DNA of 64,000 bases from Sphingobacterium sp. BN32 (GTDB lineage: Bacteria; Bacteroidota; Bacteroidia; Sphingobacteriales; Sphingobacteriaceae): assembly GCF_030503615.1 (NCBI RefSeq), contig NZ_CP129963.1, positions 1,240,001-1,304,000 of the forward strand, given 5' to 3'. Every line of letters begins with the position of its first letter. Position 1 is the stretch's first letter. This document shows positions 54,515 to 64,000 of this stretch, in pieces. The notes under the pieces are model-generated. The model was not told the origin of the DNA. It searched no databases and saw nothing but the letters and a program-made list of their open reading frames with translations. A program made the translations under genes and the position numbers.

Positions 54515-56308
54515 ATGAGAATATATAGAGATTTAAAGCACCGTAACATCGTATTTTTTATGATGCTTGTTCAGTTATTATTGATAGGTTGCTCGGACGA
54601 TTTTTTGAAACCTAAACCAAAGTCCTTCTTCACCGGGCAGAACGTCTTTGTAAATAAACAGGGCTATGACGCTGCGTTAATTACACTTCGCAAGAATTTA
54701 AGTATGGAGCAAACCGGGCAGAAGAACTTCTTAGCCCATCAATGGATGGCTTCGGAAGCCGGCTCTCCTTATTTGCCGGGAAGCACTGATTGGCGCTTGC
54801 TAACACCTACCGTAGAAGGACATCAAAAGTTTGTTTCTCAAATTAACGAGATGTTTATTATTGTCAAAAACGCTAATACCATTATCTCTCGGATAGACAA
54901 TATTGAGTGGGAGAAGGAGTCGGACAGAAATCAGATTCTTGCTGAAGCGCTCTGGCACCGATCGTATTGGTATTATCGTTTAATCGGAAACTACGGCGAC
55001 CTGCCGTTTGTAACCGAAGAAGCGAAAGGCGCCAAATTAGATTATAAGACCCACTCTCGTTGGGCCATATTAGAAAAAATCAAAAAGGATATGGAATGGG
55101 CGGTAATCAATATGAAGGAAACGGGTGCTGCGGGTGTGCCGACAAGAGGGGCCGGATATCATCTACTAACGAAAATCTATTTAGCCAACTTAGAATGGGA
55201 TAAAGCAATTAGTGCCGCGACAAATGTAATCAACGGACCTTATAAATTGATGGCGGAACGTTTCGGGGCCGACGCTGCTGATCCGAAGAAGAATTATATC
55301 TGGGATTTACACCGTCCTCAGAATAAGAATATTGCTCAAAATAAGGAGACTATCCTCGCTTTCATCGACCGATACGAAGCTCCGGACGGTGCCAGATCGC
55401 CTGGCTTATTCACGGCGCGGGTTTACCATCCAACATGGTGGCATTCTGCAGAGAATGCTCGAGATAAAGATGGCGGCTTAGGATTTATTGATAAGGGGCC
55501 GCTTTATGATAGCTTGGGTCGAGGCAATCCAGACTGCTTGTTGAATGACTGGCATGCATACGATATTTGGAAGGATAAAGAGCAACATACCTGGAAGAAC
55601 ACACCAGACTTGAGAAGAGCAGATATTAACTGGTTTGATAGACATGAGTTTATTTACAATAATCCCGCTTCCTCACAGTACGGGAAACCTTTCGACCCAC
55701 AGAATTTGCCGCATCCTGCAGAACACTTTATTAGAATATATCCCATCCCTTTCTATAAAACCTATGTTCCGAACCATCCGCAGCAGACTAGTCCGCCCAT
55801 GGGCAGTAACGGTGACTGGTATATCTTTCGCTTAGCGGAAACCTTCCTATTAAGGGCAGAAGCTTATTTCTGGAAAGGCAATACCATGGCTGCTGCGGAG
55901 GACATCAATAAAGTCCGCGGAAGAGCAAAAGCGCCGTTAATTACAGCCTCTGATGTTAACATTGATTTTATTTTCGATGAGCGCGCGCGTGAGCTTTTTG
56001 GTGAAGAACCTAGACAAAACGAATTGAACCGGGTTTCCTACATTATGGCAAAGCTGGGGCTCAACGGCTATTCCCTAACAAATCTGCATGAGAAAAACTG
56101 GTTTTATGATCGCGTGTCGAAGCTGAACAATATTTATTACAACGCCAACTTGATTATTTCAAATACCTACCACATCGAACCCTACAACTTCCAATGGCCA
56201 ATTGACGATAAAATTATCAATTCCAATACCATGGGAAGAATTAATCAAAATAAAGGATACGTAGGAGCAGAACGTAACGAAGAACCTTTAACGACTATCG
56301 ATGAATAA
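54515..56308 (+). CDS. SusD/RagB-family lipoprotein, tandem pair 1
   Basis: A 597-residue lipoprotein; lipobox LIGC (Cys ~27) followed by SDDFLKPKPKSFFTG. Conserved C-terminal features are WYIFRLAETFLLRAEAYFW and FIFDERARELFGEE. Start set at ATG 54515: the longer frame begins with TTG inside the preceding SusC. Partner of the SusC 19 bases upstream. Confidence 0.92.
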   Translation: MRIYRDLKHRNIVFFMMLVQLLLIGCSDDFLKPKPKSFFTGQNVFVNKQGYDAALITLRKNLSMEQTGQKNFLAHQWMASEAGSPYLPGSTDWRLLTPTVEGHQKFVSQINEMFIIVKNANTIISRIDNIEWEKESDRNQILAEALWHRSYWYYRLIGNYGDLPFVTEEAKGAKLDYKTHSRWAILEKIKKDMEWAVINMKETGAAGVPTRGAGYHLLTKIYLANLEWDKAISAATNVINGPYKLMAERFGADAADPKKNYIWDLHRPQNKNIAQNKETILAFIDRYEAPDGARSPGLFTARVYHPTWWHSAENARDKDGGLGFIDKGPLYDSLGRGNPDCLLNDWHAYDIWKDKEQHTWKNTPDLRRADINWFDRHEFIYNNPASSQYGKPFDPQNLPHPAEHFIRIYPIPFYKTYVPNHPQQTSPPMGSNGDWYIFRLAETFLLRAEAYFWKGNTMAAAEDINKVRGRAKAPLITASDVNIDFIFDERARELFGEEPRQNELNRVSYIMAKLGLNGYSLTNLHEKNWFYDRVSKLNNIYYNANLIISNTYHIEPYNFQWPIDDKIINSNTMGRINQNKGYVGAERNEEPLTTIDE

Positions 56309-56425
56309 TATGATTAGAAATACGGTTTCCAGTCAGAAACTCGATTCATCCTAAGTGGATCGCTTGCCTTTCGTTTTACTGATTGTGTTAATCAAATTAT
56401 ATATAACCTAAGCTATAATCAAGAT

Positions 56426-59400
56426 ATGATGAAAAATACAACAACAATTCTCTTATGCCTTTGTTTTTGCATGGCTTCTTTGCTGGCCTATGGGCAGGAA
56501 GCTAGAAATTACAACGGCGTAGTACAAAATGCGGAAACGGGAGCTCCCTTATCTGGTGTTTCGATCAGCGTGAAGGAGGCGGCGGTGCAGACTGATGAAC
56601 AAGGAAAGTTCACCATACAGGCAAATCCAGGCGAAAGCTTATCGGCCAGTTTATTAGGTTATGAAACCTTTCGCGTACAATTGGGTAATCAAACCACCTT
56701 GCAAATATCATTAAACGAAGTGTCCGCAGAATTAGAAGATGTCGTCGTTATCGGTTATGGTACTGCCAAGAAATCCGACCTGACTGGGGCTGTTGTCCGA
56801 GTTTCTATGGAGGACAAAGCGCTACAGGCAAATACCAATTTGCTGCAGTCATTAATCGGTGCTACCTCCGGTGTCAACTTAGAGTCCAGAGGGGGAGCAA
56901 GCAGCGAACCATCCTTGTCAATTCGCGGACAAACATCTTTATCGGCTTCCGATAGACCTTTGATCGTTCTTGATGGGGTTATTTACAATGGAAGCATCAA
57001 TAATATCAACATGAATGATGTAGAAACTGTCGATATCTTGAAAGATGCCAGTGCTGCTGCCGTTTATGGTTCCCGAGCGGCAAATGGAGTGTTATTGATT
57101 ACAACCAAAAAGGGAAAGACGGAAAAGCCAGTAATAGCTTTCAATACCTATGCAGGAGTCCAGGACATGACCAACAATCCGATGCGCGTGATGGACGGGG
57201 AGGAGTTTGCCGTGCGCTTGGTAGACTGGGATTGGCAGAGTAAGGTGTATAATTGGTATAAGACGAAACCAAAAGATGCGTCCACAAGACCGGTGCGTCC
57301 GGATGTGAGCGACAGGAATGTGGTGGCTAACTATTTGAGAACCTTGGAGGAAAAAGAAAACTATCTGGCCGGGAAATCAATTGACTGGGTGGACGAGGTT
57401 CTACAAACTGCTCCGATGCAATATTATAACTTAAGTTTGCAGGGAAGATCCGACCTCTCCAACTATTACATATCAGGTTCTTATTCGGATGTTGAAGGTA
57501 TACAGTTGAATGACCGCATGAAGCGATTGACCCTCCGCAGTAATGTGGAATCAAGAATCAACGACTGGTTAAAGATCAATCTGAATACCTCCTTTAGTAA
57601 TATTGACAATTCGGGCATTCCGGCAAGCTTAGCGACCGCTAGAAAGGCAAGCCCGTTGGTTAATAATTATGTCGGACAAGATAACTATGATATTTATTTG
57701 GGGGGCGAGCTATTCCAACCCTATCCTTTAGTCAATCTTTATATCGATAATTCGGACATCAGCAAAGAATTCTTTGGATTAGGCGCTGTCAGAATCGATG
57801 CGCCTTGGGTAAAAGGCTTAGCCTACGACTTCAACTATTCTTACGTTTACTCCAATCGAAATAACAACACGTTTAACTCGAGTAGAACCCCTGCTGGAGT
57901 AAGCAATCGTGGTGAGGCCGTAAAAGCACCGTCCGAGGGAAAAGATTGGGCTGTAAACAATATACTCAGCTATAGCAATACGTTTGGTAAGCATCAGATT
58001 AACTCGACGCTATTGCTGAGTACCGAGGGTCGAAGTGGAAATGGATCATCCTTAAATGCTTCAGGGTTTAATAATGAAGTACTCGGCTATAACAACGTTG
58101 GTTTAGGCGAAGTGGCGACTGTTGCTTCGAGTGCCTACAAGGAGAATAGTATATCCTATATGGCGCGTGCCAACTACAGCTTTATGTCGCGTTATCTATT
58201 CACAGCGACGATACGTCGAGATGGGTTTTCGGGTTTTGGAGCGAAGAATAAATGGGCAAATTTCCCGTCTGCATCGGTGGCTTGGGTCGTTTCAGAAGAG
58301 CCTTTCTTTAAAAGAGACGATATCTATTTGAAGATCAGAACATCCTATGGAAAGAACGGTAATCAGGGGATCGGACGATATTCGAGCCAATCGAGAATGG
58401 GAACACGTGACTATGTGTATGGACAAAATACCGCTATCGGTATTTACCCAAGCACCTTAGGCAATATTGAATTAGGTTGGGAAACAACTTCGGCAGTAAA
58501 CGCAGGGTTTGATTTCGGATTTTTGAAAAATAGAATTACCGGTAGTCTGGATCTATATTCATCAAAGACGACCGATATACTTGTTAGAAGAAAATTACCT
58601 CGCATGGCTGGTTATGCCGACATATGGACCAATATTGGCGCAACAGCGAGTAAGGGGATTGAATTAGACCTTAAGTCCATCAATCTGAACGGTGCATTTC
58701 GTTGGGAATCCAACTTAACCTTTGCCTTAAATAGAGATAAGTTGACTAAGCTTTATGGAGATGGCAATGATAGGGATATTGGTAATGCCTGGTTTGTGGG
58801 CGAGCCATTAGGTGCAATCTACGACTATCAGATGGCAGGAGGCGTATGGACAGAAGAAGAGTTCTTTAGTGGGCAAGTGTTGGAAGGCTGGTATCCAGGT
58901 CAATTTAAATATGTAGATCAAGGTACGAAGGATGGGATAATTGATCCAACAAACGACAGAGCGATTATTGGCTTTACATCGCCAAGCTATCGATTCAGCA
59001 TCAATAATACTTTCCTTTATAAGAATTTTAGTCTCTCCATTTTTATTAACTCTATTCAAGGAGGCAGCAACCGTTATTTGGCGAACAATGTAGAGAATGT
59101 AAATCCGCTCTATTATTTCCCAGATCGTCACAACAACTCAGCTGTAAATCCATATTGGAGTCCATTAGAACCAACGACGAACACGACTGGTATTTATAAC
59201 GTTCCGCTTCGACAAAGTGGAATCTATCAAAGCCGAAGCTTTGTTCGCATTCAAGATGTTTCCTTGGGATACAGTTTGAAAAGTGAGCTGTTGCAAAAGT
59301 TGAAGATGCAATCCGCACAGGTGTATATTTCGAGCAAAAATCCTTACGTATGGACGAAGTGGCAGGGATGGGATCCAGAAAGTGGAGCAAGCGATGTCCC

Positions 59401-59443
59401 GGTCATGAGAAATGTCGTACTCGGCCTAAATGTATCTTTTTAA
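56426..59443 (+). CDS. SusC/RagA TonB-linked receptor, tandem pair 2
   Basis: A 1005-residue receptor: signal peptide ending AYGQ (~24), carboxypeptidase-like domain (about 28-98), LEDVVVIGYGT TonB-box region, plug with LSIRGQTSLSASDRPLIVLDGVIYNG (hallmark, about 164-189) and DASAAAVYGSRAANG, then the barrel with RRDGFSGFG. A spacer of 117 bases after pair 1 shows no terminator, so both pairs could be on one transcript. Second receptor of the same subfamily, perhaps for a related substrate. Confidence 0.93.
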   Translation: MMKNTTTILLCLCFCMASLLAYGQEARNYNGVVQNAETGAPLSGVSISVKEAAVQTDEQGKFTIQANPGESLSASLLGYETFRVQLGNQTTLQISLNEVSAELEDVVVIGYGTAKKSDLTGAVVRVSMEDKALQANTNLLQSLIGATSGVNLESRGGASSEPSLSIRGQTSLSASDRPLIVLDGVIYNGSINNINMNDVETVDILKDASAAAVYGSRAANGVLLITTKKGKTEKPVIAFNTYAGVQDMTNNPMRVMDGEEFAVRLVDWDWQSKVYNWYKTKPKDASTRPVRPDVSDRNVVANYLRTLEEKENYLAGKSIDWVDEVLQTAPMQYYNLSLQGRSDLSNYYISGSYSDVEGIQLNDRMKRLTLRSNVESRINDWLKINLNTSFSNIDNSGIPASLATARKASPLVNNYVGQDNYDIYLGGELFQPYPLVNLYIDNSDISKEFFGLGAVRIDAPWVKGLAYDFNYSYVYSNRNNNTFNSSRTPAGVSNRGEAVKAPSEGKDWAVNNILSYSNTFGKHQINSTLLLSTEGRSGNGSSLNASGFNNEVLGYNNVGLGEVATVASSAYKENSISYMARANYSFMSRYLFTATIRRDGFSGFGAKNKWANFPSASVAWVVSEEPFFKRDDIYLKIRTSYGKNGNQGIGRYSSQSRMGTRDYVYGQNTAIGIYPSTLGNIELGWETTSAVNAGFDFGFLKNRITGSLDLYSSKTTDILVRRKLPRMAGYADIWTNIGATASKGIELDLKSINLNGAFRWESNLTFALNRDKLTKLYGDGNDRDIGNAWFVGEPLGAIYDYQMAGGVWTEEEFFSGQVLEGWYPGQFKYVDQGTKDGIIDPTNDRAIIGFTSPSYRFSINNTFLYKNFSLSIFINSIQGGSNRYLANNVENVNPLYYFPDRHNNSAVNPYWSPLEPTTNTTGIYNVPLRQSGIYQSRSFVRIQDVSLGYSLKSELLQKLKMQSAQVYISSKNPYVWTKWQGWDPESGASDVPVMRNVVLGLNVSF

Positions 59444-59473
59444 CCTGTTGATTATTATGCAAAATTCTTAGTT

Positions 59474-61195
59474 ATGAAAACGATCAAGAAAATATTTTAC
59501 AACATACGCGTACTCAGCTTATCGATATTAACGCTGGCTTTCGTAGCTTGTGATAAAAGCTTGTTGGACGAAAAACCTTTAGACTTTTTGTCTCCAGATA
59601 ATGCTTATTTAACCGAGGCAGGCGCATTGCAGGGTGTGACTGCAATTCACGACCGCGTGCGTTCTGCATATTATTCGTTTGGTGAATTTGGTGTCATGAA
59701 TTGGGCCACACATGGTAGCGACTTAGGCTATAATGGTGAAACACCGGCAGCCGGGGGAGTTTACTTAAATTCCTATGAAGATATGACGCCGATTTGGCGT
59801 AATGTCGTAGATCCTTGGAATGTAGGATTCGAAGTCATTCAATGGGCAAACGTATTAATCGATAAGGTCGGTAAAGCTGATCCGAAAGATTTTACGAATG
59901 GAGAGAAGGGTAAAAATGTATATATCGCTGAGGCTCGATTTTTCCGAGCATTTATGTATAGGAATCTAGCCTCGACCTACGGTGATATTCCAGTGCTCAC
60001 GGAACCTATTCAAACCGCAAAGGCCGACTTCGTGCGAGATCCCATTCAAAAAGTCTACGAACAAATGCTGGAGGATTTCAAATTCGCCGCGGAAAATCTA
60101 CCTAGACCGACACAAGAAGCAGCGCCTGGAAGAATTACCCAAGGCCCAGCATTACACTTCCTTGCCGAAACTTACCTGGAGTTGAAAGAACCGGCCAAAG
60201 CGGTAGACGCATTAAACAAAGTCGTTAATGATTATCATTATAACTTAATGACCCGTCGTTTTGGTGGTCGCTTAGGTAATGATGTCTTCGGCTCTGGAGA
60301 CCCATATTACGACTTGTTCGGCTATGGTAATCATAACCTCCCTGAAAATACAGAATCCATGTGGGTTATCCAGGTCGAGCCCTTTATTAAAGGAGGAGGT
60401 AGAATTGCAAGTGCCTATATCTTTGGACCGCGCTATTTCGACATAGGACTAACGCCCGATGGCAAGAAAGCCATCCTTGGCGAATTGTACAATGGAACTT
60501 ACACGGGATACACCGATACGCTTGGACGTCCAACAGCCAATGCAAGGGGAACCAATTTAGTGTACTATTACATCTGGAAGGACAACTGGAACAATGATAC
60601 GAGAAATGCAGAGCATAACTTGAAAAGAAACTTTTACTACGATAATCCTCAATCGGCTTATCATAAAAAGAAGATCGATTTTAGTCTATACAAGCCGGCG
60701 AGGACAGATCCTCGAGCAGATACGCTAAAAATCCTCTTTCCGATCCATACAAAATTTACGGACCCTTTGAATTATTTCTTAGAGCCAAATCGCTCGGGTG
60801 GAGGTATTACGCATAAAGACTGGTATGCTTTGCGCTTTGCCGAAACGTTGTTGTTGCGCGCAGAAGCTTATCTAGCGACAGGACAAAAAGATTTGGCAGC
60901 TGCAGATGTCAACAAGGTTCGACAAAGATCAAATGCGAAGCCTGTTTCTGCGGCAAATCTGGATATCGATTATATACTAGACGAACGCGCTAGAGAATTA
61001 TATGGCGAAGAATGGCGCTTAATTACCTTGAGAAGGACTGGGAAGCTTATTGAAAGGGTACTGAAGTATAATGATAATCCGCTATGTCCTGGAGCATTTA
61101 TTAAGCCTCATAATTTCCGATGGCCAATACCATTAGCAGATATTGATTTAAATATTGATGCTGATTTCCCGCAAAATCCGGGCTATGATCAATAA
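59474..61195 (+). CDS. SusD/RagB-family lipoprotein, tandem pair 2
   Basis: A 573-residue lipoprotein; lipobox FVAC (Cys ~26) followed by DKSLLDEKPLDFLSP. Shares with its paralogue at 54515 the segments WYALRFAETLLLRAEAYLATGQ and DYILDERARELYGEE. Partner of the SusC gene 30 bases upstream. Confidence 0.92.
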   Translation: MKTIKKIFYNIRVLSLSILTLAFVACDKSLLDEKPLDFLSPDNAYLTEAGALQGVTAIHDRVRSAYYSFGEFGVMNWATHGSDLGYNGETPAAGGVYLNSYEDMTPIWRNVVDPWNVGFEVIQWANVLIDKVGKADPKDFTNGEKGKNVYIAEARFFRAFMYRNLASTYGDIPVLTEPIQTAKADFVRDPIQKVYEQMLEDFKFAAENLPRPTQEAAPGRITQGPALHFLAETYLELKEPAKAVDALNKVVNDYHYNLMTRRFGGRLGNDVFGSGDPYYDLFGYGNHNLPENTESMWVIQVEPFIKGGGRIASAYIFGPRYFDIGLTPDGKKAILGELYNGTYTGYTDTLGRPTANARGTNLVYYYIWKDNWNNDTRNAEHNLKRNFYYDNPQSAYHKKKIDFSLYKPARTDPRADTLKILFPIHTKFTDPLNYFLEPNRSGGGITHKDWYALRFAETLLLRAEAYLATGQKDLAAADVNKVRQRSNAKPVSAANLDIDYILDERARELYGEEWRLITLRRTGKLIERVLKYNDNPLCPGAFIKPHNFRWPIPLADIDLNIDADFPQNPGYDQ

Positions 61196-61243
61196 GGACA
61201 GGATAGTTAAAGAATTATTCATGTTCAAGGCGAATTTAAACTA

Positions 61244-62089
61244 ATGAAAAAAATTATGGTACAGATGTTTTTTAAGTGTGATCCGATAGTGATTAAACGA
61301 TTTGTGCGAATTATCTTCTTGCTAATGGTCATGATTGTGGAGGCAACGAGCGCCTCGGTGAAAGCGAATGCTAAGAGCAAAATACCGCACATCGTATTTT
61401 TGATAAGTGAAGATCCCGACAATTATGAAGCTCATCTTACTATTCCGGGCTTTGCAAAATCCCTATCTGAAAGCGGACGATATAAAACATCTGTACTTCA
61501 AGGCAGTTCGAAGCGTACCTCTTATCGTTTTCCAAATTTTGAAATCCTTAAAGAAGCGGATCTGGTCGTAGTTTTCGCACGAAGATTGGCTTTGCCTAAA
61601 GAACAAATGGATATTCTAAAGCAATACCTCAAAAATGGAAGAGGGCTTGTCGGTATAAGAACAGCAAATCATGCATTTACGCTATTGAAAGGAGACGTTG
61701 CTGAGACGGGTTTCGTACAATGGCCCGAATTCGTTTCTACGGTTCTAGGTTGTGAAAATAGAGGTTATGGACCGGCTACGGCCAAAACAGAAGTAAAGGT
61801 CAATGAAAGCTTCGAAAACGATGAAATTCTAAAAGACATAGGGGACAAAAGCTGGATTAGTGATGGTAATCTTTACCTCGTAGCGCCACTCCTTGACAGA
61901 AATGCGAAAGTGTTATTACATGGACTGAGTGACCAGAAATCACAGCCTATAGCATGGACGCGTCAATATGGCAAGAGTAGGGTTTTCTACACCTCTTTGG
62001 GCTATCCATCGGATTTTAAAAATCAGAACTTTATCAAACTGCTAGAAAATGTAATGGATTGGACATTGAATAGAAGCGATAAACATTGA
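61244..62089 (+). CDS. Exported ThuA-like protein
   Basis: A 281-residue protein with a membrane-type signal segment (about 21-36) and a ThuA-like class I glutamine-amidotransferase-fold domain (about 48-275). Visible are VFLISEDPDNYEAH, ADLVVVFARRLALP, NGRGLVGIRTANHAF and AWTRQYGKSRVFYTSLGYPSDF. ThuA proteins of rhizobia act in the 3-keto pathway of trehalose and sucrose use; the reaction of the exported relatives is not well defined. Its place between the SusCD pairs and the hydrolases suggests work on the imported or surface-bound substrate. Confidence 0.85.
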   Translation: MKKIMVQMFFKCDPIVIKRFVRIIFLLMVMIVEATSASVKANAKSKIPHIVFLISEDPDNYEAHLTIPGFAKSLSESGRYKTSVLQGSSKRTSYRFPNFEILKEADLVVVFARRLALPKEQMDILKQYLKNGRGLVGIRTANHAFTLLKGDVAETGFVQWPEFVSTVLGCENRGYGPATAKTEVKVNESFENDEILKDIGDKSWISDGNLYLVAPLLDRNAKVLLHGLSDQKSQPIAWTRQYGKSRVFYTSLGYPSDFKNQNFIKLLENVMDWTLNRSDKH

Positions 62090-62118
62090 CGAAAAGGATG
62101 TAACCAAAATTTGAAAGC

Positions 62119-63525
62119 ATGAATTTATACAGTCATAATACTACACCCCGCGCTTCCGTAAAACTTATACGGCCAATGCTCATTTTTATGCTGCTGCTTA
62201 CTGTATTCGGATTCTCCAGCACATTTGCTGCGGAGCAGCTAAGGGTAGGAATTGCCAAAAGAAATATCACGCCAAGTTCTGATGTGAAAAATTGGGTAAC
62301 AGGAAAGCCATACCGGGTTATTAAAGATTCAATCTTCGTCCGTTCGCTAGTGCTTAAGGATAGCTTAAATAACACATCGGTTATCATTTCTTGGGATTTG
62401 GTTGATGCGAGTGAATCAGCGACGGAGGAAATCAGAAAAAAGATTTCTGAATTTGCAAAAATCCCCATGAAAAATATTCTGGTCAATGCTACGCACAACC
62501 ATTCTGCGCCCTGGTCGCCCGTTTACAATCAGGGATTTCGTGGACGAGAAAATGAAACTTGGTGGACAACCCGTCATATTGAAAACATCAATAGTGATCC
62601 ACACTTTGCCGCGTGGAAAAAAGATTTGATTAATAAAACTTTAGAAGCAACAAAAGAAGCTATGAAATCCGTTCAACCGGCCTCAATTTGGGTCGGACGG
62701 GTCGATGCTTCGGAATTTATGAACAACCGAAGACCACGAGCGGCAAAATGGGGCATAGAAGAGAGTAACACGCCTGATGGTTACAATTACAAGCACAAAG
62801 ATTGGAACCCGAAGGTACTCATGGGCGCTGCAACTTTCGGTCCCATGGATCGCGCAATGTCCTTAGTTTCTTTTCGCAGCAAAGACGGAAAGAACATCGC
62901 AACTATTTTCCATTTAGCAATTCATGCCGTGGCTATCTATCCGTATTCTGACGACATTTCAGGGGATTGGCCAAGCGCTGCAGCTGCCCAAATGAATAAG
63001 AAACTCGGTGGAGAATCCATCTTTCTACAAGGCGCTGCGGGAGACATTAACCCTTGGCGTCGCGGCCCCGATGCGGTCAAGGAAATGGCTGCCGGACTCG
63101 TTGTCTTGGCGGGATTAGCCTATCGTTATAGTGCGAAGATTTCTATTTCCCCGCTCCAAACATTTCAACGGAAAGTAAGTCTACCAACCTCAGACCGAGG
63201 AAAAGGTAGAACAGGCTTAGAAGCTATCGAAGCGGAAGTTCAGCTCATAACATTGGGGCCATTGGCTATTGTCGCCTTGCCTGGCGAACCTTTGACTTCT
63301 TTAGCGGACGAGATAAGAAAGAATTCACCCTTTCCGCAGACACTTGTCCTTGGTTATTCAAATGGCAATGGCGTCCATTACGTCTGTCTGCCGGATGAAA
63401 AGCCTCATGGGGGATACGAAGTAGAGGAGGGTACTTCCGGGGCTCCAATGGCGGGATTGGAACTGGTAGAGTTTGCCAATCAAATGTTAAAGGAGGCCAG
63501 AGCCGATATGAACATTAAAAACTAA
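62119..63525 (+). CDS. Ceramidase-family (neutral/alkaline, N-terminal domain) exported hydrolase
   Basis: A 468-residue exported protein, signal ending FAAEQ (~38). The start RVGIAKRNITP, the metal site NATHNHSAP and a second His region FHLAIHAVAIYP match the neutral ceramidase N-terminal domain, a zinc enzyme. However, the GDVSPN motif that supplies the catalytic Ser in true ceramidases reads GDINPW here. The C-terminal immunoglobulin-like domain of ceramidases is also missing. So it is probably a zinc hydrolase of another specificity. Next to a second family member. Confidence 0.82.
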   Translation: MNLYSHNTTPRASVKLIRPMLIFMLLLTVFGFSSTFAAEQLRVGIAKRNITPSSDVKNWVTGKPYRVIKDSIFVRSLVLKDSLNNTSVIISWDLVDASESATEEIRKKISEFAKIPMKNILVNATHNHSAPWSPVYNQGFRGRENETWWTTRHIENINSDPHFAAWKKDLINKTLEATKEAMKSVQPASIWVGRVDASEFMNNRRPRAAKWGIEESNTPDGYNYKHKDWNPKVLMGAATFGPMDRAMSLVSFRSKDGKNIATIFHLAIHAVAIYPYSDDISGDWPSAAAAQMNKKLGGESIFLQGAAGDINPWRRGPDAVKEMAAGLVVLAGLAYRYSAKISISPLQTFQRKVSLPTSDRGKGRTGLEAIEAEVQLITLGPLAIVALPGEPLTSLADEIRKNSPFPQTLVLGYSNGNGVHYVCLPDEKPHGGYEVEEGTSGAPMAGLELVEFANQMLKEARADMNIKN

Positions 63526-63531
63526 GAAATA

Positions 63532-64000
63532 ATGAACAGAACAATCATACATGCAATTAGCCTTTCCTTCATGATATTGAATATAGTTTTATACAGTGCC
63601 TATGCGCAGGATGTAAAAGGGAAAACCTGGATGGTGGGGCTGGCGACTGCGAATATCACACCCGAAAAGCCAATGTGGTTGGCAGGTTATGCCAGTCGCA
63701 CAAAACCCTCTGAAGGGAGTATTCATCCATTGTCGGCAAAATGTATTCTCTTTGAAGACGCGCAAGGAAAAAGGTCTTTACTCTTAACTCTTGAAGTTGT
63801 TGGAATCGGCAGTAATTTTAGTGACGAAGTGCGCCAGGCCATTAGTAAAGAAACAGGTGCACCCCTCGAAAGCATCATCATTAACTGCTCCCATACGCAC
63901 TCTGGCCCTGTGCTCGATCATGTTTTAACGGGCATTTATCCCTTGGATAGTTCCAATAAAAAGGTCATCGTTGAATATGGTAAATGGCTTAGAGCAACAT
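63532..64000 (+). CDS. Second ceramidase-family exported hydrolase (cut by window edge)
   Basis: Starts at ATG 63532, 7 bases after the previous stop, and is open to the end of the window (156 codons). Signal peptide ending YAQ (~26). WMVGLATANITPEKPMWLAG matches the family N-terminus, and INCSHTHSGP (about residues 120-129) is the zinc-binding His motif in canonical form. The second half, with the catalytic motif, lies outside the window, so whether it keeps the nucleophilic Ser is unknown. Confidence 0.8.
   Translation, partial: MNRTIIHAISLSFMILNIVLYSAYAQDVKGKTWMVGLATANITPEKPMWLAGYASRTKPSEGSIHPLSAKCILFEDAQGKRSLLLTLEVVGIGSNFSDEVRQAISKETGAPLESIIINCSHTHSGPVLDHVLTGIYPLDSSNKKVIVEYGKWLRAT

Noticed and set aside
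61244..64000. Firm annotation of the last two genes as ceramidases
   Set aside because: The first lacks the GDVSPN serine and the C-terminal domain, and the second is cut by the window edge, so only family membership can be claimed.

Overview
The window is a chromosomal stretch of a Bacteroidota bacterium, most likely Sphingobacteriaceae (Sphingobacterium or a relative). This rests on four SusC/RagA receptors with their SusD lipoproteins, an ECF sigma/FecR pair, a GIN-domain protein, lipoprotein and signal-peptide styles typical of the phylum, and several promoters matching the phylum's TTTG / TAnnTTTG pattern. I saw no phage, insertion sequence, CRISPR array, rRNA or tRNA.

Layout. 1-3.6 kb: housekeeping genes (rsmD, coaD, a DbpA-type RNA helicase), a repeat-rich spacer, a candidate small RNA and a GIN-domain protein. 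3.8-8.1 kb: a Crp/Fnr regulator and a TolC / membrane fusion protein / ABC-2 permease export operon without an ATPase. 8.1-12.5 kb: GNAT acetyltransferase, M48 membrane protease, alpha/beta hydrolase and a membrane protein, followed by a second copy of the small RNA. 12.7-19.5 kb: a complete YbhGFSR-type efflux operon (two permeases, two ATPases, fusion protein, TolC) with its TetR repressor and two matching palindromic operators. 19.6-30.1 kb: mixed metabolic and regulatory genes (pirin, a Tat-exported Gfo/Idh oxidoreductase, a Tam-like methyltransferase, AraC regulator, TonB receptor, DPP-IV-like peptidase) with a second copy of the repeat element. 30.4-32.6 kb: a secreted ThuA / sugar dehydrogenase / cytochrome c fusion.

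32.8-41.7 kb is a sigma-FecR-SusC-SusD-TlpA-TlpA locus: cell-surface transduction controls a receptor pair made together with two periplasmic thiol-disulfide proteins. A large TPR protein follows. 44.8-50.8 kb (minus strand) holds SusC-SusD-DUF5689. Divergent from it, 51.4-64 kb (running off the edge) holds two tandem SusC/SusD pairs, a ThuA-like protein and two ceramidase-family metal hydrolases. This looks like one uptake and degradation locus of unknown substrate.

The most interesting signal is a two-copy small RNA candidate (2811-2881 plus strand; 12541-12612 minus strand). Each copy has a sigma54-like promoter with exact -24/-12 spacing, a shared 33-nt block, and a terminator hairpin whose stem differs between copies while the UCCCC loop stays the same. 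The shared block is complementary to leader and start-codon regions of several susC genes in this window, suggesting a trans-acting regulator of nutrient receptors. Second is a mosaic intergenic repeat (2.4-2.7 kb and 27.4-27.8 kb) in which one sub-block is inverted between copies.
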